Numbered from the stretch's first letter, positions 43,587 through 53,174 are shown. The stretch is 58,296 nucleotides of DNA from JACKHA01 sp041401985 (GCA_041401985.1 JAWKTE010000024.1:1-58296); one strand, 5' to 3'. Notes: generated by a model not told the origin, from the sequence alone. Program-made: numbers and translations.

Positions 43587-45836
43587 TCAGCAGCCGTTGG
43601 CGAAGATGGCCAGGTAGTAGAAGAAGTCGTCGTTGGTGATGACGCCGTTCGGGACGCCGTAGCCCGGCTGGCCGGCGACCGCGCCGGTGGTGATGTCGGC
43701 CACCGCGAGGTTGCCGGCGGCAAACTGGGCCAGGAAGTAGAAGAAGTCGTCGTTGTTGAGGATGCCGTTGGGCACGCCGTAGCCCGGCTGTCCGGCGACG
43801 GCGCCGGTGGTCAGGTCCGGGGCGCAGCCGGTGGAGCAGACGACGCGGCTGATGCGGACCGCGTCGATGCCGGCCTCGACGACGTCGCCCGGATCGTTGT
43901 CGGCGGCAACGAAGCGGACGCGGATCGTGGCACCCATCGGCAGGCTGATGGACTGGTTGCGCCACGACGCGGCGGTGGAAGTCGCGGTGAACGCGGTCTG
44001 CCAGTTCGTGCCCGCGGCATTGGTGGCGATGTCGGCGCGGAAGAAGTCCTCCGGGCCGACGACGTTGGGCGAGTCGTTGTACCAGTAGGCGAACTCGAGC
44101 GTGGTGCCCGGCTGCGTGACGTTGAAGGGCGGGCTGGTCAGGTAGACCGCGCCGCCGTCGAGGTCCTCGTCGAGCGTGTTGCCGGTGACGTAGCAGATGC
44201 CCGAGCCGTCGGCGTCGGCGGTGGGCTCGCCGCGGGTGAAGCCGGGGTTGGGCACCTCACGATCCCAGAAGCCGGTGGTGGTGCTGGCGTCGGCCGTGGC
44301 GACCCAGCCCATGTTGGTCTGGAAGTTGTCCTCGAAGTCGATGTCGATGCCGGACGCCGACAGCGCGTTGTAGGGTGCGCCCGCGCCGGCGGGGGGGTTG
44401 GTGGTGCTGCCGCCGCCGACAAGGTCGACGGAGACGAAGTAGTCGACGGTGCTGCCGCAGGTGCTGGCGGGCACGACGAGTTCCCAGGTGTTGGGCTGGC
44501 CGGTGGGCGCGGGCGTGAGGGCGACGAAGCCCGAGCCGGTGTCGACGTTGAAGCGGACGGAGGCCGGGACGATCTGGGTCGAGCCGGAGCCCATGATCTG
44601 GACGGTGAAGGCGGTGCCGCCGCTGGGATCGACGATCTCGGGGCGGCCGCTGAGGTAGTTGAACGAGACGGCGGTGTTGCCGGCGACGCCCAGCGGGTTG
44701 GCCAGTGCGTTCTGGAAGCCGGCGGCGGCGATGGTTGTGCCGGAGTTGGAGCCGCCCGTGCTGGTGCATCCGCCGTAGCCGTGGATGCCGATGGCCATGC
44801 CGGTGTTCTCGTCGATGATGGGCGAGCCGGAGTTGCCGCCGGTGGTGTCGGTCACGTAGGAGGGCGTGGTGCCGCTGATGCCGGCGAAAGGCCCGACATG
44901 GGTCTTGCCGACCTGGGTCCACGTGGACTGCTGCCCGCCGGTGCCGTAGCCGGTGATGCGGATGTCGCCGACGGTGCCGGGAATGGTGGAGTAGAGGTTG
45001 ACGGTGTCGCCGGCGTCGACGCCCGGGGCGATGCCGGTGGTGGAGTTGTCGAAGCAGCCGAAGAAGCACCAGTCGTTGCCGGGGGCGGTGCCGCCGGGCT
45101 GTGTCTGGACGCTGGTGCCGTCGACGGAGTACTGGTCCTGCGGCGGGGGGTGCTGGAGGCCGCCGACCGAGAGCGGGACGTGGAACTGCACAACGTCGCC
45201 GGCGCTGACGCCGCAGTGCCCGGCGGCGAGCAGGCCGTTGGGCAGGCCGTTGAACAGCCAGCCGGTGCAGCCCTCGGGCAGGTGGCGACCGATGCGGGGA
45301 TCGTCGAAGAGGGTGCGGTCGTCGGTGGGGCCGCAGATCGACTCCGGGATCGGCTGGGGCGAACCGGCGATGACGGTGCTCATCCGCAGGCGGCTCGGGC
45401 TGGTGCCGGGCTGGGCGTAGACCTCGACGTCGACCGCGTCGCCGTTGAAGTAGGCCGAGGTGTTGTACCACTCGCGGAGGTGGCGACCGTTGAGGAACTG
45501 GTAGTAGCCGTCTTCCTGGGAGCGGACGATGATGTACGCCCCGTCGAGGTCGGCGGTGCCGCCCATGGTGGCCTCTTCGAACTTGAGGCGCAGCCAGTCG
45601 GCGCCCTCGACGCGGACGGTGGTCTCGTAGACCAGGCGCCAGGCGCCGGGCTGGCCGACGGCGGTGAGCGGGCCGGAGTCGATCGCCAGCGGCGACTCGT
45701 ACTGGGCCAGCGGCGGGGGCATGTCGGGCGTGTAGCCCGGGACCAGCCCGCTGGTCTCCTCGGACTCCTGCGCGCAGGCCATGCCGGCCACGAGCGCGCA
45801 CCCACAGACCGCCACCAGGCGTGTTGCACGGTTCAT
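43587..45836 (-). CDS. Exported dockerin-tailed trypsin-like serine protease
   Basis: 749 residues. ATG 45836 has GAGAGGAG upstream and starts a signal peptide (MNRATRLVAVCGCALVAG...CA-QE). The S1 triad is visible: His207 in LLAAGHCGVS, Asp255 in PGNDWCFFG, and Ser336 in TTGGNSGSPI, so the enzyme should be active. After the protease (about residues 170-400) come beta domains, one of them MAM/jelly-roll-like (NVTQPGTTLEFAYWYNDSP ... IRVRFVAADNDPGD). The tail has CAPDL, NGILNNDDFFYFL, and a final FANGC instead of AAGC. Cysteine pairs in the protease part suggest folding outside the cytoplasm. Confidence 0.86.
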   Translation of the reverse strand: MNRATRLVAVCGCALVAGMACAQESEETSGLVPGYTPDMPPPLAQYESPLAIDSGPLTAVGQPGAWRLVYETTVRVEGADWLRLKFEEATMGGTADLDGAYIIVRSQEDGYYQFLNGRHLREWYNTSAYFNGDAVDVEVYAQPGTSPSRLRMSTVIAGSPQPIPESICGPTDDRTLFDDPRIGRHLPEGCTGWLFNGLPNGLLAAGHCGVSAGDVVQFHVPLSVGGLQHPPPQDQYSVDGTSVQTQPGGTAPGNDWCFFGCFDNSTTGIAPGVDAGDTVNLYSTIPGTVGDIRITGYGTGGQQSTWTQVGKTHVGPFAGISGTTPSYVTDTTGGNSGSPIIDENTGMAIGIHGYGGCTSTGGSNSGTTIAAAGFQNALANPLGVAGNTAVSFNYLSGRPEIVDPSGGTAFTVQIMGSGSTQIVPASVRFNVDTGSGFVALTPAPTGQPNTWELVVPASTCGSTVDYFVSVDLVGGGSTTNPPAGAGAPYNALSASGIDIDFEDNFQTNMGWVATADASTTTGFWDREVPNPGFTRGEPTADADGSGICYVTGNTLDEDLDGGAVYLTSPPFNVTQPGTTLEFAYWYNDSPNVVGPEDFFRADIATNAAGTNWQTAFTATSTAASWRNQSISLPMGATIRVRFVAADNDPGDVVEAGIDAVRISRVVCSTGCAPDLTTGAVAGQPGYGVPNGILNNDDFFYFLAQFAAGNLAVADITTGAVAGQPGYGVPNGVITNDDFFYYLAIFANGC

Positions 45837-45947
45837 TGTCAGACTCCTCTCGTAATGAAGGTTCCCCCGGGGACGAGGCGCAACAAGTCTACAAGACGCG
45901 ATGCCTTCCATGCTCCAAACACGAGAACAGAAAGTGCCCGGCACGCC

Positions 45948-45991
45948 AAGAAAACACCCCGCGCGGCCCCGGAAACCGGGGCCGCGCGGGG
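45948..45991 (-). terminator. Very strong terminator after the HAF-repeat gene
   Basis: A perfect 16-bp stem (45957-45972 with 45976-45991) closes on the loop AAA. On the - strand it is followed by TGTTTTCTT. It lies about 47 bases past the stop at 46038. Confidence 0.85.
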
Positions 45992-46037
45992 CGTCGGGAG
46001 TGAACTCGGACGTGCCGAAAGGTGCGGTCGCGGCGGC

Positions 46038-47318
46038 TCAGCAGCCGGCGGCGAAGATGGCCAGGTAGTAGAAGAAGTCGTCGTTGGTGATCACGCCGTT
46101 CGGGACGCCGTAACCGGGCTGGCCCGCGATGGCGCCGGTGGTCAGGTCGGCGACGGCGACGTTGCCGGCGGCGAACTCGGCCAGGTAGTAGAAGAAGTCG
46201 TCGTTGTTCAGCACCCCGTTGGGCACGCCGTAACCCGGTTGGCCCATGATCGCGCCGGTGGTCAGGTCCGGCTCGCAGGGCGGCTGCGTGGGTCGGAGCA
46301 CGAACGAGCGGGTAAACCCGCCCCCGCCGAACCCGTAGCCGACGATCCAGCCCGAGTCGTTGATGTCGTTGGCCGCGGCGAGGGTGAAGCCGGCGGGGAT
46401 GCCGGCGACAAGATCGGGGTCGTTCAGGTCGCGGATTCCATCGGTCGCGTCATAGAAGCAGGCGCGGGCCGAGCCGTTGATGTAGATCTGCCCGACGATC
46501 TCGCCGGAGCTGTTGAGCGCAACGGGAGCGAAGGCCTGCTGGTACGGCGGGCCCGGCAACGGCAGGATCTCGACGCCGGTGATCGGGGAGTAGACGTACC
46601 CGTAGGTGTACACGGGGAACTGGCCCTCGCGCGAGCCGACGATTTCGCCCGCGTCGTTGATGTCCGTTGCGGAGATCGCCCCGACGCCCACGGACGAGGG
46701 GAAGACCTGCGACATCATCGTGTAGACGCCCGTGGCGATGTCGACGAAGAAGCCGTCGGGGCTTGAGTTGCCCGTGGTCCAGCCGATCGCGACGCCCGAG
46801 TTGTTGACCCGGCGCAGCCCCTTGGCGTTGGGCACGCCGATGGTCCTGGCGCCGTTGACGGCGTCCCAGAGGTACGGGATCTGCAGCGTGCCGGCGGAGT
46901 TGGAGCAGTTGCAGATCTGGATGGCGCCGACGGCGACGCCGGCGTCGTTGACCCCGAAAAAGGACGGGCCGATGTAGGTGCCCGGCAGGAGCGGCGGGCT
47001 GGTGGTCTGGGCCGACCCCAGATCGTGCACGCCCAGGTGCCCGACGACCAGGCCGCTGCTGTTCACGGCCCGCGGGTACGAGATCGGCACCTGCGTCTTG
47101 CCGTCGGCCTCGGTCCACACGAACCCGGCGTAGCCGAAGCCGTTGGCCTGGGTGGCCTCGCCGCAGGCGACGCCCTGGTTGTTGATGCCGCGGAGGTACG
47201 TCTCGCGCAGCGAGTAGGTGGGGTTGAACGAGTCGACGAGGATGAACTCGTATCGCGGCTGGGCGAGCGCGAACGGGGCCGCCAGCAGTACGGCCGCGGG
47301 GGCGAGGATTCTTCGCAT
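46038..47318 (-). CDS. Exported dockerin-tailed HAF-repeat protein
   Basis: 426 residues. ATG 47318 has GGAGGAAAC, and the signal peptide MRRILAPAAVLLAAPFALA-QP is clean. The ectodomain (about residues 25-340) is made of repeats of the extracellular HAF type: INNQGVACGEA, VNSSGLVVGHL, VNDAGVAVGAI, INDAGEIVGSR, LNSSGEIVGQI and INDSGWIVGYG. Such repeats probably build a beta-propeller. The dockerin tail is almost identical, down to the nucleotide level, to that of the next gene upstream (47489-48502), while the ectodomains are unrelated. Function is unknown. Confidence 0.85.
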   Translation of the reverse strand: MRRILAPAAVLLAAPFALAQPRYEFILVDSFNPTYSLRETYLRGINNQGVACGEATQANGFGYAGFVWTEADGKTQVPISYPRAVNSSGLVVGHLGVHDLGSAQTTSPPLLPGTYIGPSFFGVNDAGVAVGAIQICNCSNSAGTLQIPYLWDAVNGARTIGVPNAKGLRRVNNSGVAIGWTTGNSSPDGFFVDIATGVYTMMSQVFPSSVGVGAISATDINDAGEIVGSREGQFPVYTYGYVYSPITGVEILPLPGPPYQQAFAPVALNSSGEIVGQIYINGSARACFYDATDGIRDLNDPDLVAGIPAGFTLAAANDINDSGWIVGYGFGGGGFTRSFVLRPTQPPCEPDLTTGAIMGQPGYGVPNGVLNNDDFFYYLAEFAAGNVAVADLTTGAIAGQPGYGVPNGVITNDDFFYYLAIFAAGC

Positions 47319-47435
47319 TGTGTTTCCTCCGTATCCGATCGACGGCGGAGCCCGCCGCATCTGCGAAGAGGTGGCGGGCCGCCGGTGGTTGATACCCAAA
47401 ATACGATAGATCTGTCGCCTTTGTGCGGGGAGGCG

Positions 47436-47460
47436 AAAAAAAGCCCGGCGCGGGCCGGGC
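47436..47460 (-). terminator. Classic terminator with T7 tract
   Basis: On the - strand GCCCGGC (47460-47454) pairs with GCCGGGC (47449-47443) and is followed by seven T residues (47442-47436). It lies about 30 bases past the stop at 47489. Confidence 0.9.
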
Positions 47461-47488
47461 GTTGGGGAAGACGGGATCGGATTCGGGC

Positions 47489-48502
47489 TCAGCAGCCGGC
47501 GGCGAAGATGGCCAGGTAGTAGAAGAAGTCGTCGTTGGTGATCACGCCGTTGGGGACGCCGTAGCCCGGCTGGCCCGCGATGGCGCCGGTGGTCAGGTCG
47601 GCGACGGCGACGTTGCCGGCGGCGAACTCGGCCAGGTAGTAGAAGAAGTCGTCGTTGTTCAGCACCCCGTTGGGCACGCCGTAGCCCGGCTGGCCCATGA
47701 TCGCGCCGGTGGTCAGGTCCGGCTCGCAGGTGGGAGCCTGGCCCTCGATGGAGATGTTGTCGAAGCCCATCGTGTTGCCGGCGACGGTGGTTCCGATGAA
47801 GTAGCGGTAGCCGGTGAGGTTGGGCACGCCGGCCGCGCCGCCGACGCCGTAGCGCCCAACGGGATTGACCGTGGTGGTGGTGTTGGTGGCCAGGTCGGTG
47901 ATGGAGACCTCGACGATCTGGTTGGTGGCCATGTCGATGGTGGTCGAGCGCCGGTACCAGTGGTCGACCATCAGGTTCTGGAACGCGGGGTCGGCGACCT
48001 GCTCCTGGAGTTGCAGTCCCGCGGCGTCGAACCAGACGTAGTCGGCGTTCCAGTTGGCGGCGGTCATCGGGTCGCTCCAGGTCACCAGCGCGATGAACGT
48101 GCCCTGGTTGTCCGGGAAGACCTGCGTGGACACGCTGCCGATGTTCTGGGCCGCCGGGAGCGTGCCGAGGAACTTGGCGGCCTGGTCGTACGCGATGGTG
48201 ACCAGACCCGTCGTGGGATAGGTGATGTCCTTCTGCGAGCGGAGGAACAGCGGGCCGGGCCCGGTGCCGCCGACGAAGTTGGTCCCGCCGCCGGGATTCG
48301 CGGGGAATCCCAGCGCGTTGGCGGCGTAGGTGAACAGCAGCGCGGTCTGCCCGCCGGCCGCCGGCAGGTAGTACCCGTTCTGCCCGTTCAGATCGACGCC
48401 CACATCGGAGGCCGTGTACCCGGTCTCGTAGTCGTCGCTGTGCTGGGCCATCGCCAGGCCAGCGCACGCGGCCACCGCCGACGCCATCATGATCGCTCTC
48501 AT
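47489..48502 (-). CDS. Exported dockerin-tailed protein, homologue of the first gene
   Basis: 337 residues from ATG 48502. The signal peptide (MRAIMMASAVAACAGLAMA-QH) is short. The ectodomain matches the PEP-tailed protein at 309-1169: DGYY/NGQNGYYLPAAGG, LGFPANPGGGTNFVGG, HWYRRSTTIDMATNQIVEV and MGFDNISIEG appear in the same order. Here the protein ends in a dockerin tail (CEPDL ... NGVLNNDDFFYYL ... NGVITNDDFFYYL ... AAGC) whose sequence equals that of the neighbouring HAF protein. The ribosome binding site is weak (GGTTGGGGG). Function is unknown. Confidence 0.84.
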   Translation of the reverse strand: MRAIMMASAVAACAGLAMAQHSDDYETGYTASDVGVDLNGQNGYYLPAAGGQTALLFTYAANALGFPANPGGGTNFVGGTGPGPLFLRSQKDITYPTTGLVTIAYDQAAKFLGTLPAAQNIGSVSTQVFPDNQGTFIALVTWSDPMTAANWNADYVWFDAAGLQLQEQVADPAFQNLMVDHWYRRSTTIDMATNQIVEVSITDLATNTTTTVNPVGRYGVGGAAGVPNLTGYRYFIGTTVAGNTMGFDNISIEGQAPTCEPDLTTGAIMGQPGYGVPNGVLNNDDFFYYLAEFAAGNVAVADLTTGAIAGQPGYGVPNGVITNDDFFYYLAIFAAGC

Positions 48503-48729
48503 CGTTGTGACCCCCAACCGTGCCGGGCTCAGCCGGCATCGAGACAGGCCGTGGCGACGACCGCTACGCACGCTCGCGCACCGCGACCGAATCGCTCTCG
48601 GTGCGTGCGCGGGCCGATCGGCCGCGACGATGGGTGCACGAAAACCCCGCGTCCCGGCGGTGTCGCCGGACGCTGCCCCCAAGAGCCCCGCGTCTTTATA
48701 ACGCGCGGGGGCGCACGCCGTCAATGACA

Positions 48730-48755
48730 AAGCCCGGGCCGAGGAGCCCGGGCTT
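48730..48755 (-). terminator. Terminator after the subtilase gene
   Basis: AAGCCCGGGC and GCCCGGGCTT form a perfect 10-bp stem with loop CGAGGA. On the - strand it continues TTTGTCATTG. It is 30 bases past the stop at 48786. Confidence 0.8.
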
Positions 48756-48785
48756 CGCGAGGTTCGGCTGCTCGTCCTGGGCCGC

Positions 48786-51026
48786 TCAGCAGCCCGCGGC
48801 GAAGATCGCCAGGTAGTAGAAGAAATCGCTGTTGTCGATGATCCCGTTGGGCACGCCGTAGCCGGGCTGGCCCACCACCGCGCCGGTGGTCAGGTCGGCG
48901 ACGGCGAGGTTGCCCGCGCTGAACTGCGCGAGGTAATAGAAGAAATCCTCGTTGTTCACGATGCCGTTGGGCACGCCGTAGCCCGGCTGCCCGGCGACCG
49001 CGCCGGTCGTCAGGTCCGGGGCGCAGCCGGTGGCGGGCGAGACGTTGCCGGTGACGGCCAGGGCGTAGCCCTGCGTCGCGCCCTGCACCGCAGTCGCGAC
49101 GACGCGGACGGTCCACTCGCCGGGTGTCGGCGTGTTGACCAGCACCATCTCCACGTTGTTCTTGAGATCGGCCGCGCCGCCCGTCGTGGACTGCCCGCCG
49201 CTGAACACGTTGCCCAGGTACGTCGTCGCGCCGTTGGGCGCAACGACCTGCAGCGTCAGGTCGTTGATGACGGGGTTGCCCGCCCCGGCCGAGGCCGCGG
49301 GCTCGATCCACGTCAGCGTGACTTTCAGCGGCTCGCCGGAGGAGGCGACATCAACGGCGTACTCGGTGGACTGCCCGGTGGTCATGCCATCGGCGTTGCG
49401 GACGTCCTCGACATAGAGGTGCCGCGAGTCGCCGGGGAAGTACAGCCCGTCCTCAAGCAGCACGCGACCCCAGCCCTCGAGGTTGGAGGGGTATCCGGCC
49501 ACGCCGGTCATATCGACGGTCGAGTTGAGCATGACGGCCTTGACCAGCGCGCCCGTCGGCGTGAACGCGTCGCTCGCGCTCGCCGCGCCGCTCGGGTAGA
49601 ACCCGTCGGTGAAGTACTGGCGGACGAGCATCGACGAGCCGGCCAGCGCGGGCGTGGCCATCGACGTGCCCGACAGGCTCCTCGTCCCGCACGAGTTGGA
49701 ACTGCTGGCCGAGAGGATCCCGCAGCCCGGGGCGTAGATCTCCGGCTTGCGGCGACCGTCGGCCGTGGGGCCGACGCCGCCCGTGCAGTGGCTGGCCTGG
49801 CTGGGCGTGTCGTTGGTCGCGCCGCACGCCATGAGGTTCTTTGCGTTCTCCGGGTTCCGGAGCGTGCTGGTGTTGGTCACCGCCAACAGCACGAGGCTGT
49901 CCTCAAAGTCGTACTGGAAGCGATCGAAGCCGCGGCACAGGCTGTCGTACGCCGTCGTCCCGTCGTTGCCCCACGAGTTGGTGTGGACGCGGGCACCCTG
50001 GTTGTGGTGCTGCACGAGCACGGTGTAGACCGAGGTCTCGTTGAACGAGGGGGTGTCGTCGTACGCCAGGCGCCCCATGTACGCGATGCCGCGCAGGTCG
50101 CCGATCACGCCGTTGTCGCCCACGACGGTGCCCGCGACGTGGGTGCCGTGGCTGGAGGCCCCGGAGGTGGTGTTGTACGCGACGATCTTGCGGTGGGTGG
50201 GTCCGATCGGGTTGGTGTCGCTGAACGAGCAGTGGGTCTGGAAGACCTTGCTGTCGAGGATGCCGACGATCTGGCCCTCGCCGTGCAGCCCGCGGTCGTG
50301 GATGGACCGGACGTTTGTCTGGTTGCTCTGGACGATCCAGGTCGTGGTGCCGTTGCGGAGGGCCACGTCGGGCGCCTCCTCGATGAACTGCACGATCGGC
50401 AGTGCGGCGATGGTCGCGACGTCGTCGAGGTCGCACTCGACGGTCATCTGCTCGTTGCCGCCCAGGTTCAGCATGTGCAGCACGCTCACGCCCGGGATGC
50501 TCGCCAGGCCGGTCACGCCCTCGACGATGCCCGCGCCGTCGAACAGCGTCACGTCCAGCAGGGCCCGCCCCGTGTTGAGCAGTTCGATCCGCTCGGGCGA
50601 CGTGAACACGCGGGCGCCGACCTCCGGGTCGACCTTCCACGCCGCCTCGTACTCGCCGTGCCAGCGGACGAAGCCCAGCCCGTCCAGGCCGGCCGCGTCC
50701 GCGCCCGACAGATCGACGATCCAGGCGTTGGTCGGCAGGTAGTCGCCGATCGCCACGCCCGCGGCTTCCATGGCCGCCCACCGCTCGGGCGTCATCGGCC
50801 CGTCAAGTTGGACGACGTATCGCCCCGTGTCGGGCGTGGTCCCGGCCAGCCCGCCCAGGTTGCCCACTGGCGCGGAGGTGTCCACGAACCCGGCACGAAG
50901 CTCGAGCCCGACGGGCGCGGGCCGCTCGAGCGACGCCAGCACGGACCCCGCCGTGGTGTCGCCGATCGCCACGCTCGCCGCCAGCCCCGCCACCGCCAGA
51001 ACGACCATCGCCTTGCTGTTCATCAT
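48786..51026 (-). CDS. Exported dockerin-tailed subtilisin-family (S8) protease
   Basis: 746 residues. Paired ATGs at 51026 and 51023 follow AAGGGG. After the signal peptide (MMNSKAMVVLAVAGLAASVA) there is a long pro-region to about residue 235. The S8 triad is clear: Asp258 in VGILDSKVF, His293 in SSHGTHVAGT and Ser455 in LSGTSMATP. The oxyanion Asn is likely in VHTNSWGND. A C-terminal beta-sandwich (LKVTLTWIEPAAS ... GEWTVRVVATAVQG) resembles the domain of kumamolisin/kexin-like or PPC type. The tail is CAPDL, NGIVNNEDFFYYL, NGIIDNSDFFYYL, AAGC. It is a secreted, surface-attached protease and the third protease with this tail. Confidence 0.88.
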   Translation of the reverse strand: MMNSKAMVVLAVAGLAASVAIGDTTAGSVLASLERPAPVGLELRAGFVDTSAPVGNLGGLAGTTPDTGRYVVQLDGPMTPERWAAMEAAGVAIGDYLPTNAWIVDLSGADAAGLDGLGFVRWHGEYEAAWKVDPEVGARVFTSPERIELLNTGRALLDVTLFDGAGIVEGVTGLASIPGVSVLHMLNLGGNEQMTVECDLDDVATIAALPIVQFIEEAPDVALRNGTTTWIVQSNQTNVRSIHDRGLHGEGQIVGILDSKVFQTHCSFSDTNPIGPTHRKIVAYNTTSGASSHGTHVAGTVVGDNGVIGDLRGIAYMGRLAYDDTPSFNETSVYTVLVQHHNQGARVHTNSWGNDGTTAYDSLCRGFDRFQYDFEDSLVLLAVTNTSTLRNPENAKNLMACGATNDTPSQASHCTGGVGPTADGRRKPEIYAPGCGILSASSSNSCGTRSLSGTSMATPALAGSSMLVRQYFTDGFYPSGAASASDAFTPTGALVKAVMLNSTVDMTGVAGYPSNLEGWGRVLLEDGLYFPGDSRHLYVEDVRNADGMTTGQSTEYAVDVASSGEPLKVTLTWIEPAASAGAGNPVINDLTLQVVAPNGATTYLGNVFSGGQSTTGGAADLKNNVEMVLVNTPTPGEWTVRVVATAVQGATQGYALAVTGNVSPATGCAPDLTTGAVAGQPGYGVPNGIVNNEDFFYYLAQFSAGNLAVADLTTGAVVGQPGYGVPNGIIDNSDFFYYLAIFAAGC

Positions 51027-51235
51027 GTCCCCTTCAACCCCGCACGCGGCGTGGCCAGGCCCCGCCGGAACCCTCGATCCAAAGCGGGCACGACACCGCA
51101 CACGCGGCGACGACCCGACGCCCGATCACGCGACCGGTTTCTCGCTGCTTGCCATGCAAACCCGTGGGGCGACCGCCCCGCTGAGCCCCCAGAGCCCGAA
51201 ACCAGAGCAGAGCATCCATGATGCCTGCCCCCGCG

Positions 51236-52156
51236 TCAAGCATCTTGGGCAGACAAAGCCGGGGACGCCCGCCGACGCGCCGCCCACGCCCCGACCATCC
51301 CAACCGCCACCATCCCGAACCCGAGCCACACCAGACCGATCCGCGGGCTCCAGTAGTCCGCCCCGCCGACCCGCACGACCCACCACCCCGCGACCAGAAC
51401 CGCCAGTCCGAGAATCGCCCCGCCCCACTTCGGGCACCGCCCGAGCACCAGACCCCAGGCGAGCAGCACGAGGACCGCCTCGCGCCAGGCGGGAAAGACC
51501 GCCACGCCGTACGCCAGGTTCCTGGCCCAGTCGTAGGCGATCGACCGTGCGTTGAACACCGCCGCGAGATTGACCTCGGACCCGTTCTCACCTTGGCGTA
51601 GAAATGCCTCGCCGCCGGCCAGTTCGCCCGGGCTCATCGTTTCGCCCGCGGGCGTCCACACCCAGACGTGCCCCATGTCCGAGACGAGCCGCGCGTCGAA
51701 CCCCATCCGGCGCAGCAGCGACGCGGCCACCACGGCCCGCCCGTCGCAGTCCTCCTGGCCCTTGGCCAGCGTCTCCCCGACGCGCGGCACGTAGTCCGCC
51801 ACGCCCCAGGTCTCCCAGTCCCAGGCGTAGGGGATCGCCTGCTCGACCACGGCCTGTGTCGTCGCGAGCACGAGTGCGGGGTTTTCCACGGCCGGCGGAG
51901 AGGCTTGCCCTGGCTCGGTTCCGGTGGATGGCGTCGCCAACCGCTCGCGCACGCGGGCTTCGAGCGCCTCCAGGCCCGGCGCGTCCGGCTCGATGAGTTC
52001 GTTCAGCCGCGCCCAGTGCCCGATGTTCCTGATGAGCAGATCCACCCGCGGGAACAGCACAAGGGTCGTGACGACCACCGCGACGCCGGCCTTGAGCGGC
52101 CAGCGGAAGCGGCGCCTCGACAGCCGCGGCCTTCGGATGTGGTCGTTCGGCTCCAC
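51236..52156 (-). CDS. Transglutaminase-like membrane protein
   Basis: 306 residues. One transmembrane helix near the N-terminus (AGVAVVVTTLVLFPRVDLL) and about three in the last third (VLVLLAWGLVLG, LGLAVLVAGWWVV, LVWLGFGMVAVGMVGAW) flank a soluble domain. That domain has GQEDCDGRAVVAASLLRRMG with Cys137 and MGHVWVWTP with His163, the first two residues of a transglutaminase-like triad; the third (Asp) is not obvious. Members process or crosslink proteins in the envelope. It starts 37 bases after the ROK kinase stop and may share its transcript. The 209-base gap downstream has no gene. Confidence 0.68.
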   Translation of the reverse strand: MEPNDHIRRPRLSRRRFRWPLKAGVAVVVTTLVLFPRVDLLIRNIGHWARLNELIEPDAPGLEALEARVRERLATPSTGTEPGQASPPAVENPALVLATTQAVVEQAIPYAWDWETWGVADYVPRVGETLAKGQEDCDGRAVVAASLLRRMGFDARLVSDMGHVWVWTPAGETMSPGELAGGEAFLRQGENGSEVNLAAVFNARSIAYDWARNLAYGVAVFPAWREAVLVLLAWGLVLGRCPKWGGAILGLAVLVAGWWVVRVGGADYWSPRIGLVWLGFGMVAVGMVGAWAARRRASPALSAQDA

Positions 52157-52193
52157 GCCGGATCGTTCGCACGCCGCGGCTTGTCGGATCGCC

Positions 52194-53174
52194 CTAGGCG
52201 ACCCTAACGCGCTCGGCCGCCACCATCGCCGCCCCGATCACCCCGGCGTGGTCCTCCAGGGCAGACGCGACGACCCTGGCCTCGCGGCACCGGGCCGGGA
52301 ACGCGTGCTCGCGCAGCCCTTGCTGCACCAGGTCCACGAACCGCTGGCCCAGCGACTCGGTCAGCCCGCCGCCCAGAACCACCAGCGGCAGGCTCAGCAT
52401 CGTCACGATGTTGGCCGCGACGATGCCGACCAGTTCGGCCGTGTGCTCGACCACCTCGACCGTCAGCGGGTCCTCCATCTCCAGGGCCCGCCCGAGGGTG
52501 CGGGACTTGGCCTTGGAGAACTGCCCGCCGCAGAGGTCGGTCAGCACGCTCTTGCGGTTGGAGCGGATGAGCCGGACCATCGCGTCGACGACGGCTGTGC
52601 GCGAGCAGTTCTGCTCGAACGTCCGCGAGCCGGGCGGGTTGCCCGGCAGGATGACCATATGCCCGATCTCGCCGGCCGACTTCCAGTGCCCCTCGTACAA
52701 GCGCCCGCCCAGGATCAGGGCCCCGCCGACGCCGGTGCCCATCCAGATGCCCAGCACGTCCTCGTGCCCCGCGGCGGACCCCATGGCCCGCTCGCCCCAC
52801 AGGGCCACGTTCACGTCGTTGTCCACGACCACCGGCTTGGCCAGGCGATCGCCCAGCAGGCGGGCCAGCGGCACGTCGTTCCACCGCAGGTTCACCGCCT
52901 CGACCACCACGCCCTCGTTCTGGTCGATCACGCCGGGCGCCCCGATGCCGACGGCCGCGATGTCCGCGAGAGCCACGCCCGCGTCCTGGCACGCGGCGTT
53001 CACGCCATCGACCAGGCGATCCAGGATCGCGTCGAGCCCCTGGTCGGCCTTGGTCTTCTTCTTGGCCCCGCCGACGACCACGTCCTTGACCAGCTCGGCA
53101 CCCGGGCGCACGACGCCAACCTGGATGTTGGTCCCGCCGAGGTCGATCCCGATGAGTGGCGCGCCGTCTGCCAT
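52194..53174 (-). CDS. ROK family sugar kinase (glucokinase-like)
   Basis: 326 residues from ATG 53174. The phosphate-binding start is LIGIDLGGTNIQVGVV, the catalytic Asp is in VVDNDVNVALWGE, then GIWMGTGVGGALI and the ROK EGH/GEIGHMVI motif. The zinc knuckle expected after GH (Cys-x-Cys-Gly-x-x-Gly-Cys) is reduced to FEQNCSR, so zinc binding as in most ROK glucokinases is doubtful. Substrate may be glucose or another hexose. It lies 23 bases after the GspE N-domain gene. Confidence 0.84.
   Translation of the reverse strand: MADGAPLIGIDLGGTNIQVGVVRPGAELVKDVVVGGAKKKTKADQGLDAILDRLVDGVNAACQDAGVALADIAAVGIGAPGVIDQNEGVVVEAVNLRWNDVPLARLLGDRLAKPVVVDNDVNVALWGERAMGSAAGHEDVLGIWMGTGVGGALILGGRLYEGHWKSAGEIGHMVILPGNPPGSRTFEQNCSRTAVVDAMVRLIRSNRKSVLTDLCGGQFSKAKSRTLGRALEMEDPLTVEVVEHTAELVGIVAANIVTMLSLPLVVLGGGLTESLGQRFVDLVQQGLREHAFPARCREARVVASALEDHAGVIGAAMVAAERVRVA

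Noticed and set aside
43191..46766. A 1,191-codon + strand frame across the S1-protease gene
   Set aside because: The Gly/Val/Asp/Arg-rich product is the mirror of GC-rich codons. The - strand has signal peptide, catalytic triad and dockerin tail.
46038..48870. Recurrent 230-bp blocks considered as an insertion sequence or DNA repeat
   Set aside because: They are coding dockerin tails kept by protein-level selection and gene conversion, with no transposase or terminal repeats.
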